From NCBI RefSeq assembly GCF_019249215.1, contig NZ_JAESDI010000017.1:1-64000 (forward strand): a stretch of 64,000 bases of DNA, in the 5' to 3' direction. Below, in pieces: positions 44,863-56,143 of the stretch. A model generated the notes under the pieces. It did no database searches and had not been told where the DNA came from. It saw only the letters and a list, made by a program, of their open reading frames with translations. The first letter of the stretch is position 1. Each line of letters opens with the position of its first letter. This DNA comes from Alteromonas lipotrueae. Lineage in GTDB: Bacteria; Pseudomonadota; Gammaproteobacteria; Enterobacterales; Alteromonadaceae. Made by a program: the position numbers and the translations under genes.

Positions 44863-46365
44863 CTAACGTGTTAGCGTTCGGATTAACGATGCCCGCAGTT
44901 TTTTGGAAAACAAAATATCTCGTTTAGTCCACGGTAAGCTTTGCTCACCATCAACTTCACTCCACCGCTCAAAAGACGCACGTGGCGATAGCATGCCTTG
45001 TTCGTTAACGCCTTTTTCCGGTTTACCAGCCCAGTGTGTTATTTGCGCTTCGGGCTGTCTAAAAATATACAATCGTGCTTTGGCTAATTCGTAGTTCATA
45101 CGAATTAGCATCACGCCTCTTACATTTTCTGGGTCTAATGTCTCTAGCCCTGTGTACTGGCGAATATCTTGTGTATGCAGAATCACATCAGAGGTGTCTG
45201 ACTGAAAGACTTTATCGATACGCTTTAGTTGTCTTTTATCATAACCATCATCGTTACTGAAAAACCACTCCCCATTAATAAAAATGGCCGCCCCGCATGC
45301 GGTGAAATCTCGCTTTACGTCTTCTAGGAAAGCTTGGGTTGCTTGGGCATCTTTCAAGCGAAGCTTATGCGTAATGGCGCCAACCTTCTCGTCCAAAGAT
45401 GTCAGTAATTGCAGGCGCTTTTTCGATTTGTGCGTGGAGTACACCATAGAAAAATACTTAACCAGCATTTCAGCTTGATGGCGCAATTGCGCATCAATGT
45501 GCGATTCGGTGCTATTGTGACAGGACACTATGCCCCACAGCTTACCGGTTTGAATGATAGGAATAGAAAATGACGTAGCCACCCCCATATTTTGCATGTA
45601 TTCGCCATGAATTGGCGACACACTTCGTAAGTCTGAGTAAGTTAAGTTTAGCGGTTGTTCTGCTTGATTCAGAAAGTGAGCTGGCGGTGTAACACTGCTA
45701 GCAATATATCGTGACGGATTCTCATAATACATTTGACGGGCAATAGCAGGTATGTCCGATGCTGGAAATTTTAGTCCGAGATACTTCGCTGCCCCTTCAA
45801 TCACCTTTTCGGCCACGACTTCGCCGCTCCAAAGCTCATTAAAGCGATAAAGCAGTATACGCTCACAGGGCAAAAACTCATCAAGGGTTGAGATAAGTTG
45901 CTCCCAAAAATCTTTATCTTCCCAATGCTGTTCGATAGTCGGAAGTATTGAGGATCTTAATTGTAAGTACTGACGCTGAGAGACGTTGGTAATACTAGAT
46001 TCTATCTCAATTAAAATACCTTCGTCGCTACGATGGCTTCTAAAATTCATCACATCATCGTTGACGGGCTCGTTAAAGGCATAAGCTCTGTCGCCAGGCT
46101 TTGACCCTAAGTTATACAGTAAACTTAACGGCAACCAGTCGAGTGATTTTACCGGGCAGCCCACCAGTTCAGAGGGCGAAAGTTGAATGAAACGGGCCAA
46201 ATTACTGCTAGCCGCAGTTACCTGTAGGGATTCACTATCGATAAAAAACGCACCACCAAATTGCTGTACCTTGCCACTTAAGTGCAAAGCCTCTTTTTCG
46301 CAATTTTCAACCAAGGTGTCCATCTCAGCATCGTGTTTATTTAGGGTAATCGTATCAGTGTTCAT
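44863..46365 (-). CDS. Bacteriophytochrome photosensory module without output domain
   Basis: A 500-aa red/far-red photoreceptor core. PAS: the biliverdin-binding Cys22 lies in ENCEKEALHL, as in DrBphP Cys24. GAF: FPASDIPAIARQMYYEN (residues about 200-216) and SVSPIHGEYMQNMGV, with the chromophore-pocket His at 253. PHY: the tongue LSPRASFERW near residue 460. The chain ends about 40 residues later (LRASLIRTLTR), so no histidine kinase or other effector is present, unlike the usual 750-aa enzymes. It starts 7 bp after the CheB-CheR-GGDEF-EAL gene, so signalling to that protein in trans is likely. No heme oxygenase gene is seen here. Confidence 0.9.
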   Translation of the reverse strand: MNTDTITLNKHDAEMDTLVENCEKEALHLSGKVQQFGGAFFIDSESLQVTAASSNLARFIQLSPSELVGCPVKSLDWLPLSLLYNLGSKPGDRAYAFNEPVNDDVMNFRSHRSDEGILIEIESSITNVSQRQYLQLRSSILPTIEQHWEDKDFWEQLISTLDEFLPCERILLYRFNELWSGEVVAEKVIEGAAKYLGLKFPASDIPAIARQMYYENPSRYIASSVTPPAHFLNQAEQPLNLTYSDLRSVSPIHGEYMQNMGVATSFSIPIIQTGKLWGIVSCHNSTESHIDAQLRHQAEMLVKYFSMVYSTHKSKKRLQLLTSLDEKVGAITHKLRLKDAQATQAFLEDVKRDFTACGAAIFINGEWFFSNDDGYDKRQLKRIDKVFQSDTSDVILHTQDIRQYTGLETLDPENVRGVMLIRMNYELAKARLYIFRQPEAQITHWAGKPEKGVNEQGMLSPRASFERWSEVDGEQSLPWTKRDILFSKKLRASLIRTLTR

Positions 46366-46372
46366 AATCTTG

Positions 46373-49300
46373 TTAGCTAATTTTTTTATTAAGCTCTAAG
46401 CAAGTAAGCATAGGTGAAAGAACCAGCCCCTGTACCACATCGCACCCGATATCTCGTAAGTATTCGAGTTGTTGTTGAGTTTCAACTTTATCCGCGATGA
46501 TTTTAAGGCCTAGGGCTTTTCCTGCATTAACCAATGCTTGGATGAGTTTGTATGTGTCTTTGTTGTCGCTAGCGTCGGCCATTAATCGGCTGGAAAGCTT
46601 AATTTCACTCGCACCGCTTCGCTGAAGCTGAGATATCGCACTGTTGTACAGACCATAGTCATCTATACTGATCATACTGCCCATGGCGGCCAAAGTCTTC
46701 AACCGATGGAAAATTCGCTCTTCACCACTTTCAATATCTTTTTCTGATACTTCGAATTTAAATAGGCCTGCGGTTAGTTCATAACGCTCAAGTACTGCCA
46801 CAAAGTTTTTAATAAAATCAGATGTAACCAACTGCGCTCCAGATAAATTAATCGCTATGGCGGGCAGTTTACTACCAAGCTGAATATATTGAGCAATTTC
46901 TCGCGCTACCAACTCAACCGCATGAAAGCCAATTGTTTCAATCAGTTTTCCACGCTCGGCAATATTAATAAATGACTCAGCATTGAGTACTTCACCGTCG
47001 CTATTTTTATAGCGCAACAATGCCTCGGCGCCAACTATGACGTTCGAAGTAGACTCGTACTGTGGCTGGTACACCATAGAAAACTGTTTACCTTCTAGCG
47101 CCACTTTAAGCTGTTTCTCAACTTCTAACCGCGCCAATGCCTGTTCTTTCATCTTAGCAGTAAAGTACTGATATTGGTTGCGACCAGAAGATTTTGCTAA
47201 ATACATGGCTTCATCTGCGTGCTGCAAGAGTACTTCTGAGCTGATCCCATCAGCAGGGTAAACGGCGATACCAATGCTCGCAGAAACTGAAATAGAATGG
47301 GTAGATACATCAAACTCGTTTTGAACCTGACTGATAATACGCTTTGCAATATCATCAACCTCGTCAATATGAGATGCCGATATTAGGGCTACAAACTCAT
47401 CGCCACCTATTCGTGCCAACATATCTGTGTCGCGAATACATTGTTGCAGACGCTTCGTGACTTGCTTGAGTAGCAAATCGCCTACCTTATGGCCCAAGTT
47501 ATCGTTAACCGGCTTAAAGTTATCTAAATCAACAAAGAGTACACCGCATAATTGTTTGCTTCGCTTCGCCCCACTAATCATTAATTCCAGGCGTTCAAGC
47601 AACACGGTTCTATTGGGTAGCCCTGTAAGCTCGTCATGGGTAGCGAGATATTCAATACGGCGCTGCATATTCTTTATTTCGTCAATATTACTATAGGCCG
47701 CCACGTAGTTAACAATATCGCCATTGGCACCTTTCACCGCATTAACCGTTAACCACATTTTTACGTGGCTACCATTTTTAACTTTGTTAATGACCTCACC
47801 TTGCCAAAACCCTCGTTCATTCAACGAGGCTTTCATTGCTACAAAGAAATCTTCGGAGTGCTCCCCTGATTCCAGCATTTTTGGCGTTTTGCCAGTTAAC
47901 TCTTGCTGAGAAAAGCCCGTCAACTCAGCAAACGTTTCGTTAGTGGTAAGAATGCGCTGGTTTGCATCGGTGACAAGAATCGCTTCACTGGTACGTTCAA
48001 ATATCTTGCCGGCTAAACGTAATTGTTCATTGGCATGTAGCTCTTTTGAAATATCAGTTGCTTGTGTGCAAATTGATTTAATCGTGCCTTCGGCATCAAA
48101 AATAGGGAATCGCACACTTTTTATAATAACTTTACCGGCCCGTAAGGTGAACTCATCAAGGGTTTCTACCGGAGACAAGTTACGCATAGTATCTAAGTCT
48201 TTTTCACGGAACTGACGAGCCGTATCTCGCTCAAAGATTTGAAGGTCGGTTTTGCCAATCACATCCTCTGCGGTTACGCCAAAGACGTCCTCAAACCGCG
48301 AGTTAACAAACTCATATCGGCCCGCATTATCTTTAAGTGCAATTAACGCCAATGAGTTATTCATGATAGATAGAAGCTGCTCTTGGCTTTTTTCAATTCG
48401 CTCGTGGGCAATAACCAACTCTGAATTATCAATAATAACTAAAATAGCCCCAGTGATGCGGTCTCGGTTGTTTAGAATTGGCGTAATGAACACATTGTAA
48501 GTTTCTTGGCTAGATGGCTTGATCACCATGCTGGTATTTACCCCATTGCGCAGGGTTTTACTTAAACGCTTTTCAATGTCTTCAAAATAGTCAGGGAAAT
48601 TTAGCGAGTACATCGGCTTTTTAAACGAACCGTTATTCAAGTGAAAACGGCGATTGGCGGCGTCATTAGTTCGGCTTAAACAGGTATCAGTATCAAATAC
48701 CAAAATTGGAAAATCTAACGTGTTGTAAACGCTCATCAATTCACTGTTTATCGCCCCTAAATCAGCAGACTTACGCATGCTTTCTTCATTGACGCTAATG
48801 AGTTCTTCGTTGGTAGCCTGAAGCTCTTCATTAGTAGCTTCAAGTTCTTCGTTATTCGCTTGTAGCTCTTCATTAGCAGCCTGCACTTCTTCATTAAGTG
48901 CCTGCATTTCTTCTGCAGAGGCAGCCATTTCTTCGGTAAGCGTTTGTAGTTGCTCACGGGCCGCAATCAACTCAGCCACATCAGCCTCATTGTTTGCCAC
49001 TGCCTCTTTAGGCTCGACATCAATAATAGTGTCGTCTTCGTAAAAATTAACCAAGTAATGCTGAGGACTTTGATTTTCCAGAGGCAGTACCCGTAACTTC
49101 CACAGTTGACTGTCATCGTCAGCCAATCGCTTAGCTCGGCTTGTCGCTATTTCACCTGTTCGACTTGCCTTATTTACGCAAGAGATTAAGTCTGCGGCAA
49201 AAGGCGCAGCAATCAGTTTCGATAAGTTAAGATCGGGCACCCCAGATGGAAAAGTAATAAAGCGTTGTAAGTTGCCATGCGAGTGCAAAATGGCAAATCT

Positions 49301-50875
49301 TTCACTTATTAGTAAACTTGGGCCAAAACTATCTAGAACGGAACGAGTGAAAATATTTTCGTAGCTGTTAGTGATAGCCGTTTTCGTTTTGGTGATATCT
49401 ACATGGCTTTTTAACATTTTCGGGAGTGCGGGAGGCTTAGACGCCTCGCTTACTTTAAAAACTCTACTGCGCCTATCAAGGGCAACAAACATATCTTCTG
49501 TTGAGCCAATCGATTCAGACTTACCTAGAAATAGAATACCTTCTTTGGTTAGCGAGTAGCGAAACAGCGATAAAACCCGCTGCTGCAATTCGCTGTTAAA
49601 GTAGATAAGTACATTTCTAAACGACACCATATCAAGGTGTAAGAACGGCGGATCGCGAGTGATGTCCTGACGAGAAAAGGTGATCACATCACGCAGTCGC
49701 TTTTGCGGATAATATGCATTGTCTGCATATCGAAAGTATTTGTCGGTTAAATCCGATGAAAGGCTCGCTATGGCTTGAACAGAATAAGCACCTTTACGAG
49801 CAACTGAGAGCGCATTTTCGTCGATATCAGTCGCAAAAACCTGTAAGTTGGCATCAATACCCTGCTTCTCAATAGCTTCTAGAAACAAGATGGCTAATGA
49901 ATATGCCTCTTCCCCTGTAGCACATCCTGCTACCCATAACCGAATAGCGTCGCCACTGTTTTTACGCTCTACAATACTCTCAATATGTGTATTGATAGCT
50001 TTAAATGCCGTGTTATCCCTGAAAAAGTCGGTAACTGAAATCAGTAGCTCTTTCGACAACGCAATGACTTCGTCAGCGTTATTATCTAAATAAGCCAGAT
50101 AAGACGGCAAATCTTCAGTTTGTGTGGCAATTAAACGGCGGTTCACTCTGCGCAATAAGGTCGACTGTTTATAAAAACTGAAGTCTATTTTTGTAGCCGT
50201 TCTTATCTTTCCGTAGAGCTCACTCATTAATTCACTTCGAGTGTCTTCCTGCACAGCTAAGAAATTGCGTGCTATGTTCTGAGAAATATGTGCTATTTCT
50301 TGCCCCATTTCTTGGGGCTCAAGAATTGAATCCACAGCCACATTTTCGAGAGCTGCTTTGGGCATGCCATCATACTTTGCTGAGGCAGGGTCTTGTACAA
50401 AGGCAAATCCACCCACGCTTTTAATAGCTTTCAGCCCTCTGGCACCATCGCTGCCAGTACCCGATAAGATAACGCCAATTGCGTGATCGCCAATTTCATC
50501 AGCTAATGATTCAAACAAGAGGTTTACGGAGGGCTTAGGAGATAGTTCATCCGGTGATTTATCGAGGTGTAAATACCCCTCTTTGTATTTAAGGTGGTAA
50601 CCCGGTGGGCCCACATAAATGGTGTTTGCTTTAATTTTGCAATGCGGCGTAGCCTCAACCACAGGGTATTCAGTTTCTCGCGCCAATATTTCCGTCATTT
50701 GGCTTTTATGGGTAGGAGATAAATGCTGAGCAATAATAAAAGACGCATTGATGGCTTTTGGTAATTCGCTTACCAAGTTGATTAATGCTTCTATTCCACC
50801 CGCTGAAGAGCCTACGCCAACAATAAAAGGAGCTATCTCAGGCTTAGTCACCCGCGATGACGGTAAAGATTCCAT
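46373..50875 (-). CDS. CheB-CheR-coiled-coil-PAS3-GGDEF-EAL hybrid signalling protein
   Basis: A 1500-aa protein. CheB methylesterase: GSSAGG (Ser24), QHLSP (His51) and GTGSDGARG (Asp143), with no receiver domain. CheR: SVTDFFRD and the SAM loop VAGCATGEEAYSLA near residue 314. A helix with repeating NEELQA units spans residues 638-702. Three PAS domains follow (about 715-830, 835-950, 955-1075). GGDEF is intact at 1157-1161 with the inhibitory-site RDTD just before. In the EAL domain EALLR (1284) is intact, but the conserved AEGVE is ADKVE and loop 6 is DDYGLYNS, so phosphodiesterase activity is doubtful. It is probably cytoplasmic. Confidence 0.93.
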   Translation of the reverse strand: MESLPSSRVTKPEIAPFIVGVGSSAGGIEALINLVSELPKAINASFIIAQHLSPTHKSQMTEILARETEYPVVEATPHCKIKANTIYVGPPGYHLKYKEGYLHLDKSPDELSPKPSVNLLFESLADEIGDHAIGVILSGTGSDGARGLKAIKSVGGFAFVQDPASAKYDGMPKAALENVAVDSILEPQEMGQEIAHISQNIARNFLAVQEDTRSELMSELYGKIRTATKIDFSFYKQSTLLRRVNRRLIATQTEDLPSYLAYLDNNADEVIALSKELLISVTDFFRDNTAFKAINTHIESIVERKNSGDAIRLWVAGCATGEEAYSLAILFLEAIEKQGIDANLQVFATDIDENALSVARKGAYSVQAIASLSSDLTDKYFRYADNAYYPQKRLRDVITFSRQDITRDPPFLHLDMVSFRNVLIYFNSELQQRVLSLFRYSLTKEGILFLGKSESIGSTEDMFVALDRRSRVFKVSEASKPPALPKMLKSHVDITKTKTAITNSYENIFTRSVLDSFGPSLLISERFAILHSHGNLQRFITFPSGVPDLNLSKLIAAPFAADLISCVNKASRTGEIATSRAKRLADDDSQLWKLRVLPLENQSPQHYLVNFYEDDTIIDVEPKEAVANNEADVAELIAAREQLQTLTEEMAASAEEMQALNEEVQAANEELQANNEELEATNEELQATNEELISVNEESMRKSADLGAINSELMSVYNTLDFPILVFDTDTCLSRTNDAANRRFHLNNGSFKKPMYSLNFPDYFEDIEKRLSKTLRNGVNTSMVIKPSSQETYNVFITPILNNRDRITGAILVIIDNSELVIAHERIEKSQEQLLSIMNNSLALIALKDNAGRYEFVNSRFEDVFGVTAEDVIGKTDLQIFERDTARQFREKDLDTMRNLSPVETLDEFTLRAGKVIIKSVRFPIFDAEGTIKSICTQATDISKELHANEQLRLAGKIFERTSEAILVTDANQRILTTNETFAELTGFSQQELTGKTPKMLESGEHSEDFFVAMKASLNERGFWQGEVINKVKNGSHVKMWLTVNAVKGANGDIVNYVAAYSNIDEIKNMQRRIEYLATHDELTGLPNRTVLLERLELMISGAKRSKQLCGVLFVDLDNFKPVNDNLGHKVGDLLLKQVTKRLQQCIRDTDMLARIGGDEFVALISASHIDEVDDIAKRIISQVQNEFDVSTHSISVSASIGIAVYPADGISSEVLLQHADEAMYLAKSSGRNQYQYFTAKMKEQALARLEVEKQLKVALEGKQFSMVYQPQYESTSNVIVGAEALLRYKNSDGEVLNAESFINIAERGKLIETIGFHAVELVAREIAQYIQLGSKLPAIAINLSGAQLVTSDFIKNFVAVLERYELTAGLFKFEVSEKDIESGEERIFHRLKTLAAMGSMISIDDYGLYNSAISQLQRSGASEIKLSSRLMADASDNKDTYKLIQALVNAGKALGLKIIADKVETQQQLEYLRDIGCDVVQGLVLSPMLTCLELNKKIS

Positions 50876-51344
50876 ACTACATTTAGCTCCGTTTGAGTTA
50901 ACTGAATGCCAATGCGAACACTCAGTAATTGCGGCATCTTCACCGCATCTAATACGCTTACTATACCAGTAACTAGCACTCCAGAAATATACTAAAGTCT
51001 AATATTATTACGTTAAATAAAACGTGTTATGCGCCTAAAAGGTTCAAAAACCCCAATGTTGATGCTGAAAACTAACGTAAAAATCACGATAACTCGCTGG
51101 TCTTAGATAAATAATTTATCAATATTATTTGATAACTATTTCATCACGTTAAATATAGTTTTGAAATCGAGGCGCTAAACAGGAAGATATTAGTGAAGGG
51201 GAGCAGCAAAGAAGCTTGAAAGTAATGGGTAAATGCATACTTATTGATAGGCGAATTGCTTGAGGAATTAATACGTGAACAACGAAGGGTATTGGACAGA
51301 GTAAAGCCATATCGATACCGATATGGCTAACAGGCAAGTAAGAG
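50876..51344. other. Intergenic region between parE and the CheB-CheR hybrid gene
   Basis: About 470 bp, AT-rich in the middle (51000-51170). It should hold the promoter of the signalling operon. A perfect 10-bp inverted repeat lies at its parE end (51305-51328). No open frame here is supported, and no recognised operator was found. Confidence 0.45.
51305..51328 (-). terminator. Hairpin downstream of parE, probable terminator
   Basis: AGCCATATCG and its exact complement surround a 4-nt loop, 16 bp after the parE stop. Only a short TTTA follows on the minus strand, so it is a weak or rho-assisted terminator. Confidence 0.6.
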
Positions 51345-53255
<1,911 letters not shown>

Positions 53256-53454
53256 TTAAGCCAGCAACAAGGGTTAACGTACGCAGAAGACAACTGCAAC
53301 GCAAGATAAATTGATGTTACCAAGGCTAGCCTACCCTCGCAATGAAAAGGCGAAAGTCAGCAAGCTTGGTTGGTACGATATGAAGCTAATACTGCTAAAA
53401 TTAATACTACAAGTAGTAACGCAACAACGAGCAGCAAGATTTCGTTAACGGCTT

Positions 53455-54039
53455 CTAATCGTTAAGTAGAAAGTCGGCAATAGCGGGCAAGTGATTTTCA
53501 AAGCCAATAAAGCTGTGATCGCCGCCTTCCTCAACGACTAGCGTGCTCGATGCGTATTTTGTTTCTGCTAAACGATAATCTAAGGTTTCGTCCTCAGTTT
53601 GCAATAGCACCTTGTACGCAGGTCCATGCTGCAATTCTTTAGCATCTAGCTTTTCTATTACATCAATATCGCTTTCAACGATGTGGAATACTTCACCTGT
53701 GTACGGGTTGGTATGCTCACCAATAAAACCTTGCAGTAATTCATAAGGTTTTACAGCAGGGTTTATCAATACTGCTTTGCCCGAGAACTTTTCAATCAAA
53801 AACGTAGATAAATAACCGCCCATAGAACTGCCAATAACACGCAGCCCATCATTAATTAACGCGGGGTTACTTTTTATCAGTGCCATTAACTGGCTTTCTA
53901 CTTGGCTTGGGTAATTCGAAAGCGCGGGAATATGCAAGGTAACATCGGGATGATGCTGCTTGAAATAGGCTTTGGTGGCCTGCGCTTTTACAGACTTTGG
54001 TGAGCTTAAAAAGCCATGAAGATATAACACGTGTTTCAT
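53455..54039 (-). CDS. yqiA: YqiA family esterase
   Basis: A 194-aa alpha/beta hydrolase. N-terminal LYLHGFLSSPKSVKA gives the oxyanion region, the nucleophile elbow is GSSMGGYLS, and GGDHSFIGFE carries the catalytic His. E. coli YqiA hydrolyses short-chain acyl esters and palmitoyl-CoA. The start overlaps cpdA by 4 bp (ATGA), so translation is coupled. Confidence 0.92.
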   Translation of the reverse strand: MKHVLYLHGFLSSPKSVKAQATKAYFKQHHPDVTLHIPALSNYPSQVESQLMALIKSNPALINDGLRVIGSSMGGYLSTFLIEKFSGKAVLINPAVKPYELLQGFIGEHTNPYTGEVFHIVESDIDVIEKLDAKELQHGPAYKVLLQTEDETLDYRLAETKYASSTLVVEEGGDHSFIGFENHLPAIADFLLND

Positions 54040-54791
54040 ATTGTTTTTATTCTCTTTATGTCGCAGGTTAACGTTCCATCGCCGTGTAACCTAATGAGTT
54101 GATAACCGGGCTGTTCATTACTTACCGCAAATTCAGGCGTCATTTCCCACTGCCAACAACTCGCAGGGCAGCCCATCACTGGTACCGGATTATTTGTACC
54201 AAGCGTATAACGAAGGGGGGAATGAACATGGCCATGAATAATCGCCGCTAATGAAATGCCCTCCTCTACCCAGTTTAAAAACTCACCGGCGTTAGACACG
54301 TCGTGTTTATCCATCCAACTCTCTGATGGCGAAGCATGGTGGTGCATAGCAAGTAAATGATGGCGATGAGAATTTTCAGCTACCTGCTTGCCTATAGCCT
54401 TAAGCTCATGAATATCTACTTGCCCCCTTGCACCTTCAAAACGTGTATCTAGGCCGTGAATTTGCCAACCATTTAATTCAACAGGCACGCCAGCAACAAG
54501 GAGGTAAGCAGATAATGTATCAAAGTGAGGGTTATTATCATGATTGCCCGCAATCACATAAACCGGTGTTGTGACGTGGTTTTCCATCAAGGTAGTAAAA
54601 TGCTGATAGCTTGCTAAGGAATCATCGCCGCTAATATCACCGGTTACGATTACCGCGCTAATATTTTCGCAGTGCTCGAAAGCTTCAATCAATATTTGTT
54701 TTAAGCTGTAATAAGGGTTAATTGCGCCGTAGCCTTGGCGAGTGGTATCACCAAATAAATGGCAGTCGCTAATATGCAGCAGGGTACTCAC
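54036..54791 (-). CDS. cpdA: 3',5'-cyclic-AMP phosphodiesterase CpdA
   Basis: A 251-aa calcineurin-like metallophosphoesterase degrading cAMP. Metal-binding motifs: ISDCHL, VTGDISGD, AGNHDNNP, AMHHHASP and IHGHVHSP. It overlaps yqiB by 4 bp upstream and yqiA by 4 bp downstream, a tightly packed operon. Confidence 0.94.
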   Translation of the reverse strand: MSTLLHISDCHLFGDTTRQGYGAINPYYSLKQILIEAFEHCENISAVIVTGDISGDDSLASYQHFTTLMENHVTTPVYVIAGNHDNNPHFDTLSAYLLVAGVPVELNGWQIHGLDTRFEGARGQVDIHELKAIGKQVAENSHRHHLLAMHHHASPSESWMDKHDVSNAGEFLNWVEEGISLAAIIHGHVHSPLRYTLGTNNPVPVMGCPASCWQWEMTPEFAVSNEQPGYQLIRLHGDGTLTCDIKRIKTI

Positions 54792-55240
54792 GCTAGCGAG
54801 GTTACCTTAGGACGCAATTTGCGGCAAAAATCTAACCACTCAGCAAGGAAGATATTCACCATTTGCTTTTCATTGCGCTGGCGCATTTTTAAGTTAGGGT
54901 ATTCGTAAGAGGGTTGTAGAGCCCCCGTATTTTGGCTATTTATGACTTCGGCCATTCGGGCATCGTGGTACAAACGTACCGTCATTGATGGCGTTAAATA
55001 ACTGGGCATATCGTCGGACGTTTGTTTAAGGCTTAACGTACTGGTGTAACGTGCAGACTCAATAATCTTAATTTCGTACGTAAGCGTGTCGCCCACGGTA
55101 AATACGTAGTTAAGTTCCTCGGTATCACAATCTGGCAAAATACGAAGAATGTGCGCGTAGTTTAGCTCGCACAATGCCTGCATTGTGGGTAGATGAGGGA
55201 CGTATTTTCTGTGGGTACGTTGTGTCACGATATCTTCCAT
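54788..55240 (-). CDS. yqiB: DUF1249 family protein YqiB
   Basis: A 150-aa protein matching DUF1249: YVPHLPTMQALCELNYAHIL at the N-terminus, MTVRLYHDARMAEVI, YPNLKMRQRNEKQMVNIFL and WLDFCRKL. The function is unknown. The frame extends to 55327 inside nudF, but the ATG at 55240 has GGAG upstream and fits the family length. It overlaps nudF by 16 bp. Confidence 0.9.
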   Translation of the reverse strand: MEDIVTQRTHRKYVPHLPTMQALCELNYAHILRILPDCDTEELNYVFTVGDTLTYEIKIIESARYTSTLSLKQTSDDMPSYLTPSMTVRLYHDARMAEVINSQNTGALQPSYEYPNLKMRQRNEKQMVNIFLAEWLDFCRKLRPKVTSLA

Positions 55241-55851
55241 TGCTCCATTAGCGTGGATTTGTTCATAAAGAACCATTGTAGCGCAATTACTGCGGCAGCG
55301 TTGTCTATATGGCCGTTTTCCAGCCATTCAAGGGCTGTTGCTTCAGGCACTCTATGAACTTTAATATCTTCCGATTCGGTTTCTAATCCGTGAATGCCGT
55401 GGGCTTTTTCTGCATTGGTTTTTGCAATAAAGATGTGAATACGTTCGGTCGTGCCCCCAGGGCTAGATAAATAACTCATTGCTTTAGTGAGATTTTCAAG
55501 CTCAATACCGGCCTCTTCCATTGACTCTCTATGACATACGTCTACTTCGGTTTCCCCTTCGTCAATCATGCCCGCAATTATTTCTATCAACCAAGGGGTT
55601 GAAGATGTCGCCAACGCCCCTATTCTAAATTGCTCAATAAGCACAAATTCTTTCAATACAGGATCGTAGGGCAATACGCCTACAGCATGACCGCGTTCAA
55701 ATAACTCTCGTTTCACTGTACCGCTATGGGTGCCGTCGAAGCATTTGTGCGTAAACAGATATTCTTGCATGGTAAAAAAACCACGATAAACCGGTTTTAC
55801 ACTCGTGATTTCAACGTCGTTTGAGGTAAATGAAAGGATTTTCTTGCTCAT
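55225..55851 (-). CDS. nudF: ADP-ribose pyrophosphatase NudF
   Basis: A 208-aa Nudix hydrolase splitting ADP-ribose into AMP and ribose 5-phosphate. The Nudix box is GMIDEGETEVDVCHRESMEE followed by AG, and the flanking SYLSSPGGTTERIHIF is typical of the ADP-ribose group. It is the first gene of the operon and divergent from tolC, the same arrangement as in E. coli. Confidence 0.94.
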   Translation of the reverse strand: MSKKILSFTSNDVEITSVKPVYRGFFTMQEYLFTHKCFDGTHSGTVKRELFERGHAVGVLPYDPVLKEFVLIEQFRIGALATSSTPWLIEIIAGMIDEGETEVDVCHRESMEEAGIELENLTKAMSYLSSPGGTTERIHIFIAKTNAEKAHGIHGLETESEDIKVHRVPEATALEWLENGHIDNAAAVIALQWFFMNKSTLMEQWKIS

Positions 55852-56143
55852 CTGCAGACACTTTTGGTTTGAAACGATTTATCATGCATAGTACATAGAC
55901 ATACAACTTTTGTATACGCGCCCTAACCGCGGACGAAAGCATAAAAAGTTAACACCGAATTTTCTGAGATAAATGTGAATACTTGTCGATGAACAAGGTC
56001 GATCACATATTCTGTTACAGTTAAAGCAATACTGTTACGACTGTACTGTTTCGGTTTACGAATAAAATTTATACACTTCACATATTATTTATAATTATTA
56101 GCAGTCACTTAGACTCATCTAGACATAACAGGAAGACGTAAGC
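55852..56143. other. Divergent nudF / tolC regulatory region
   Basis: A 292-bp AT-rich spacer carrying both promoters. It contains a series of ACTGTT/CTGTTAC repeats (about 56012-56052) upstream of tolC that could bind a regulator, but no known operator was recognised. Confidence 0.4.

Noticed and set aside
48757..48966. 69-aa minus-strand frame in the hybrid coiled-coil region
   Set aside because: It is an alternative frame of the repetitive NEELQA coding sequence.
55972..56015. Possible CRP site before tolC (TGTGA..TCACA)
   Set aside because: The two halves are about 24 bp apart instead of the required 6-bp spacing.
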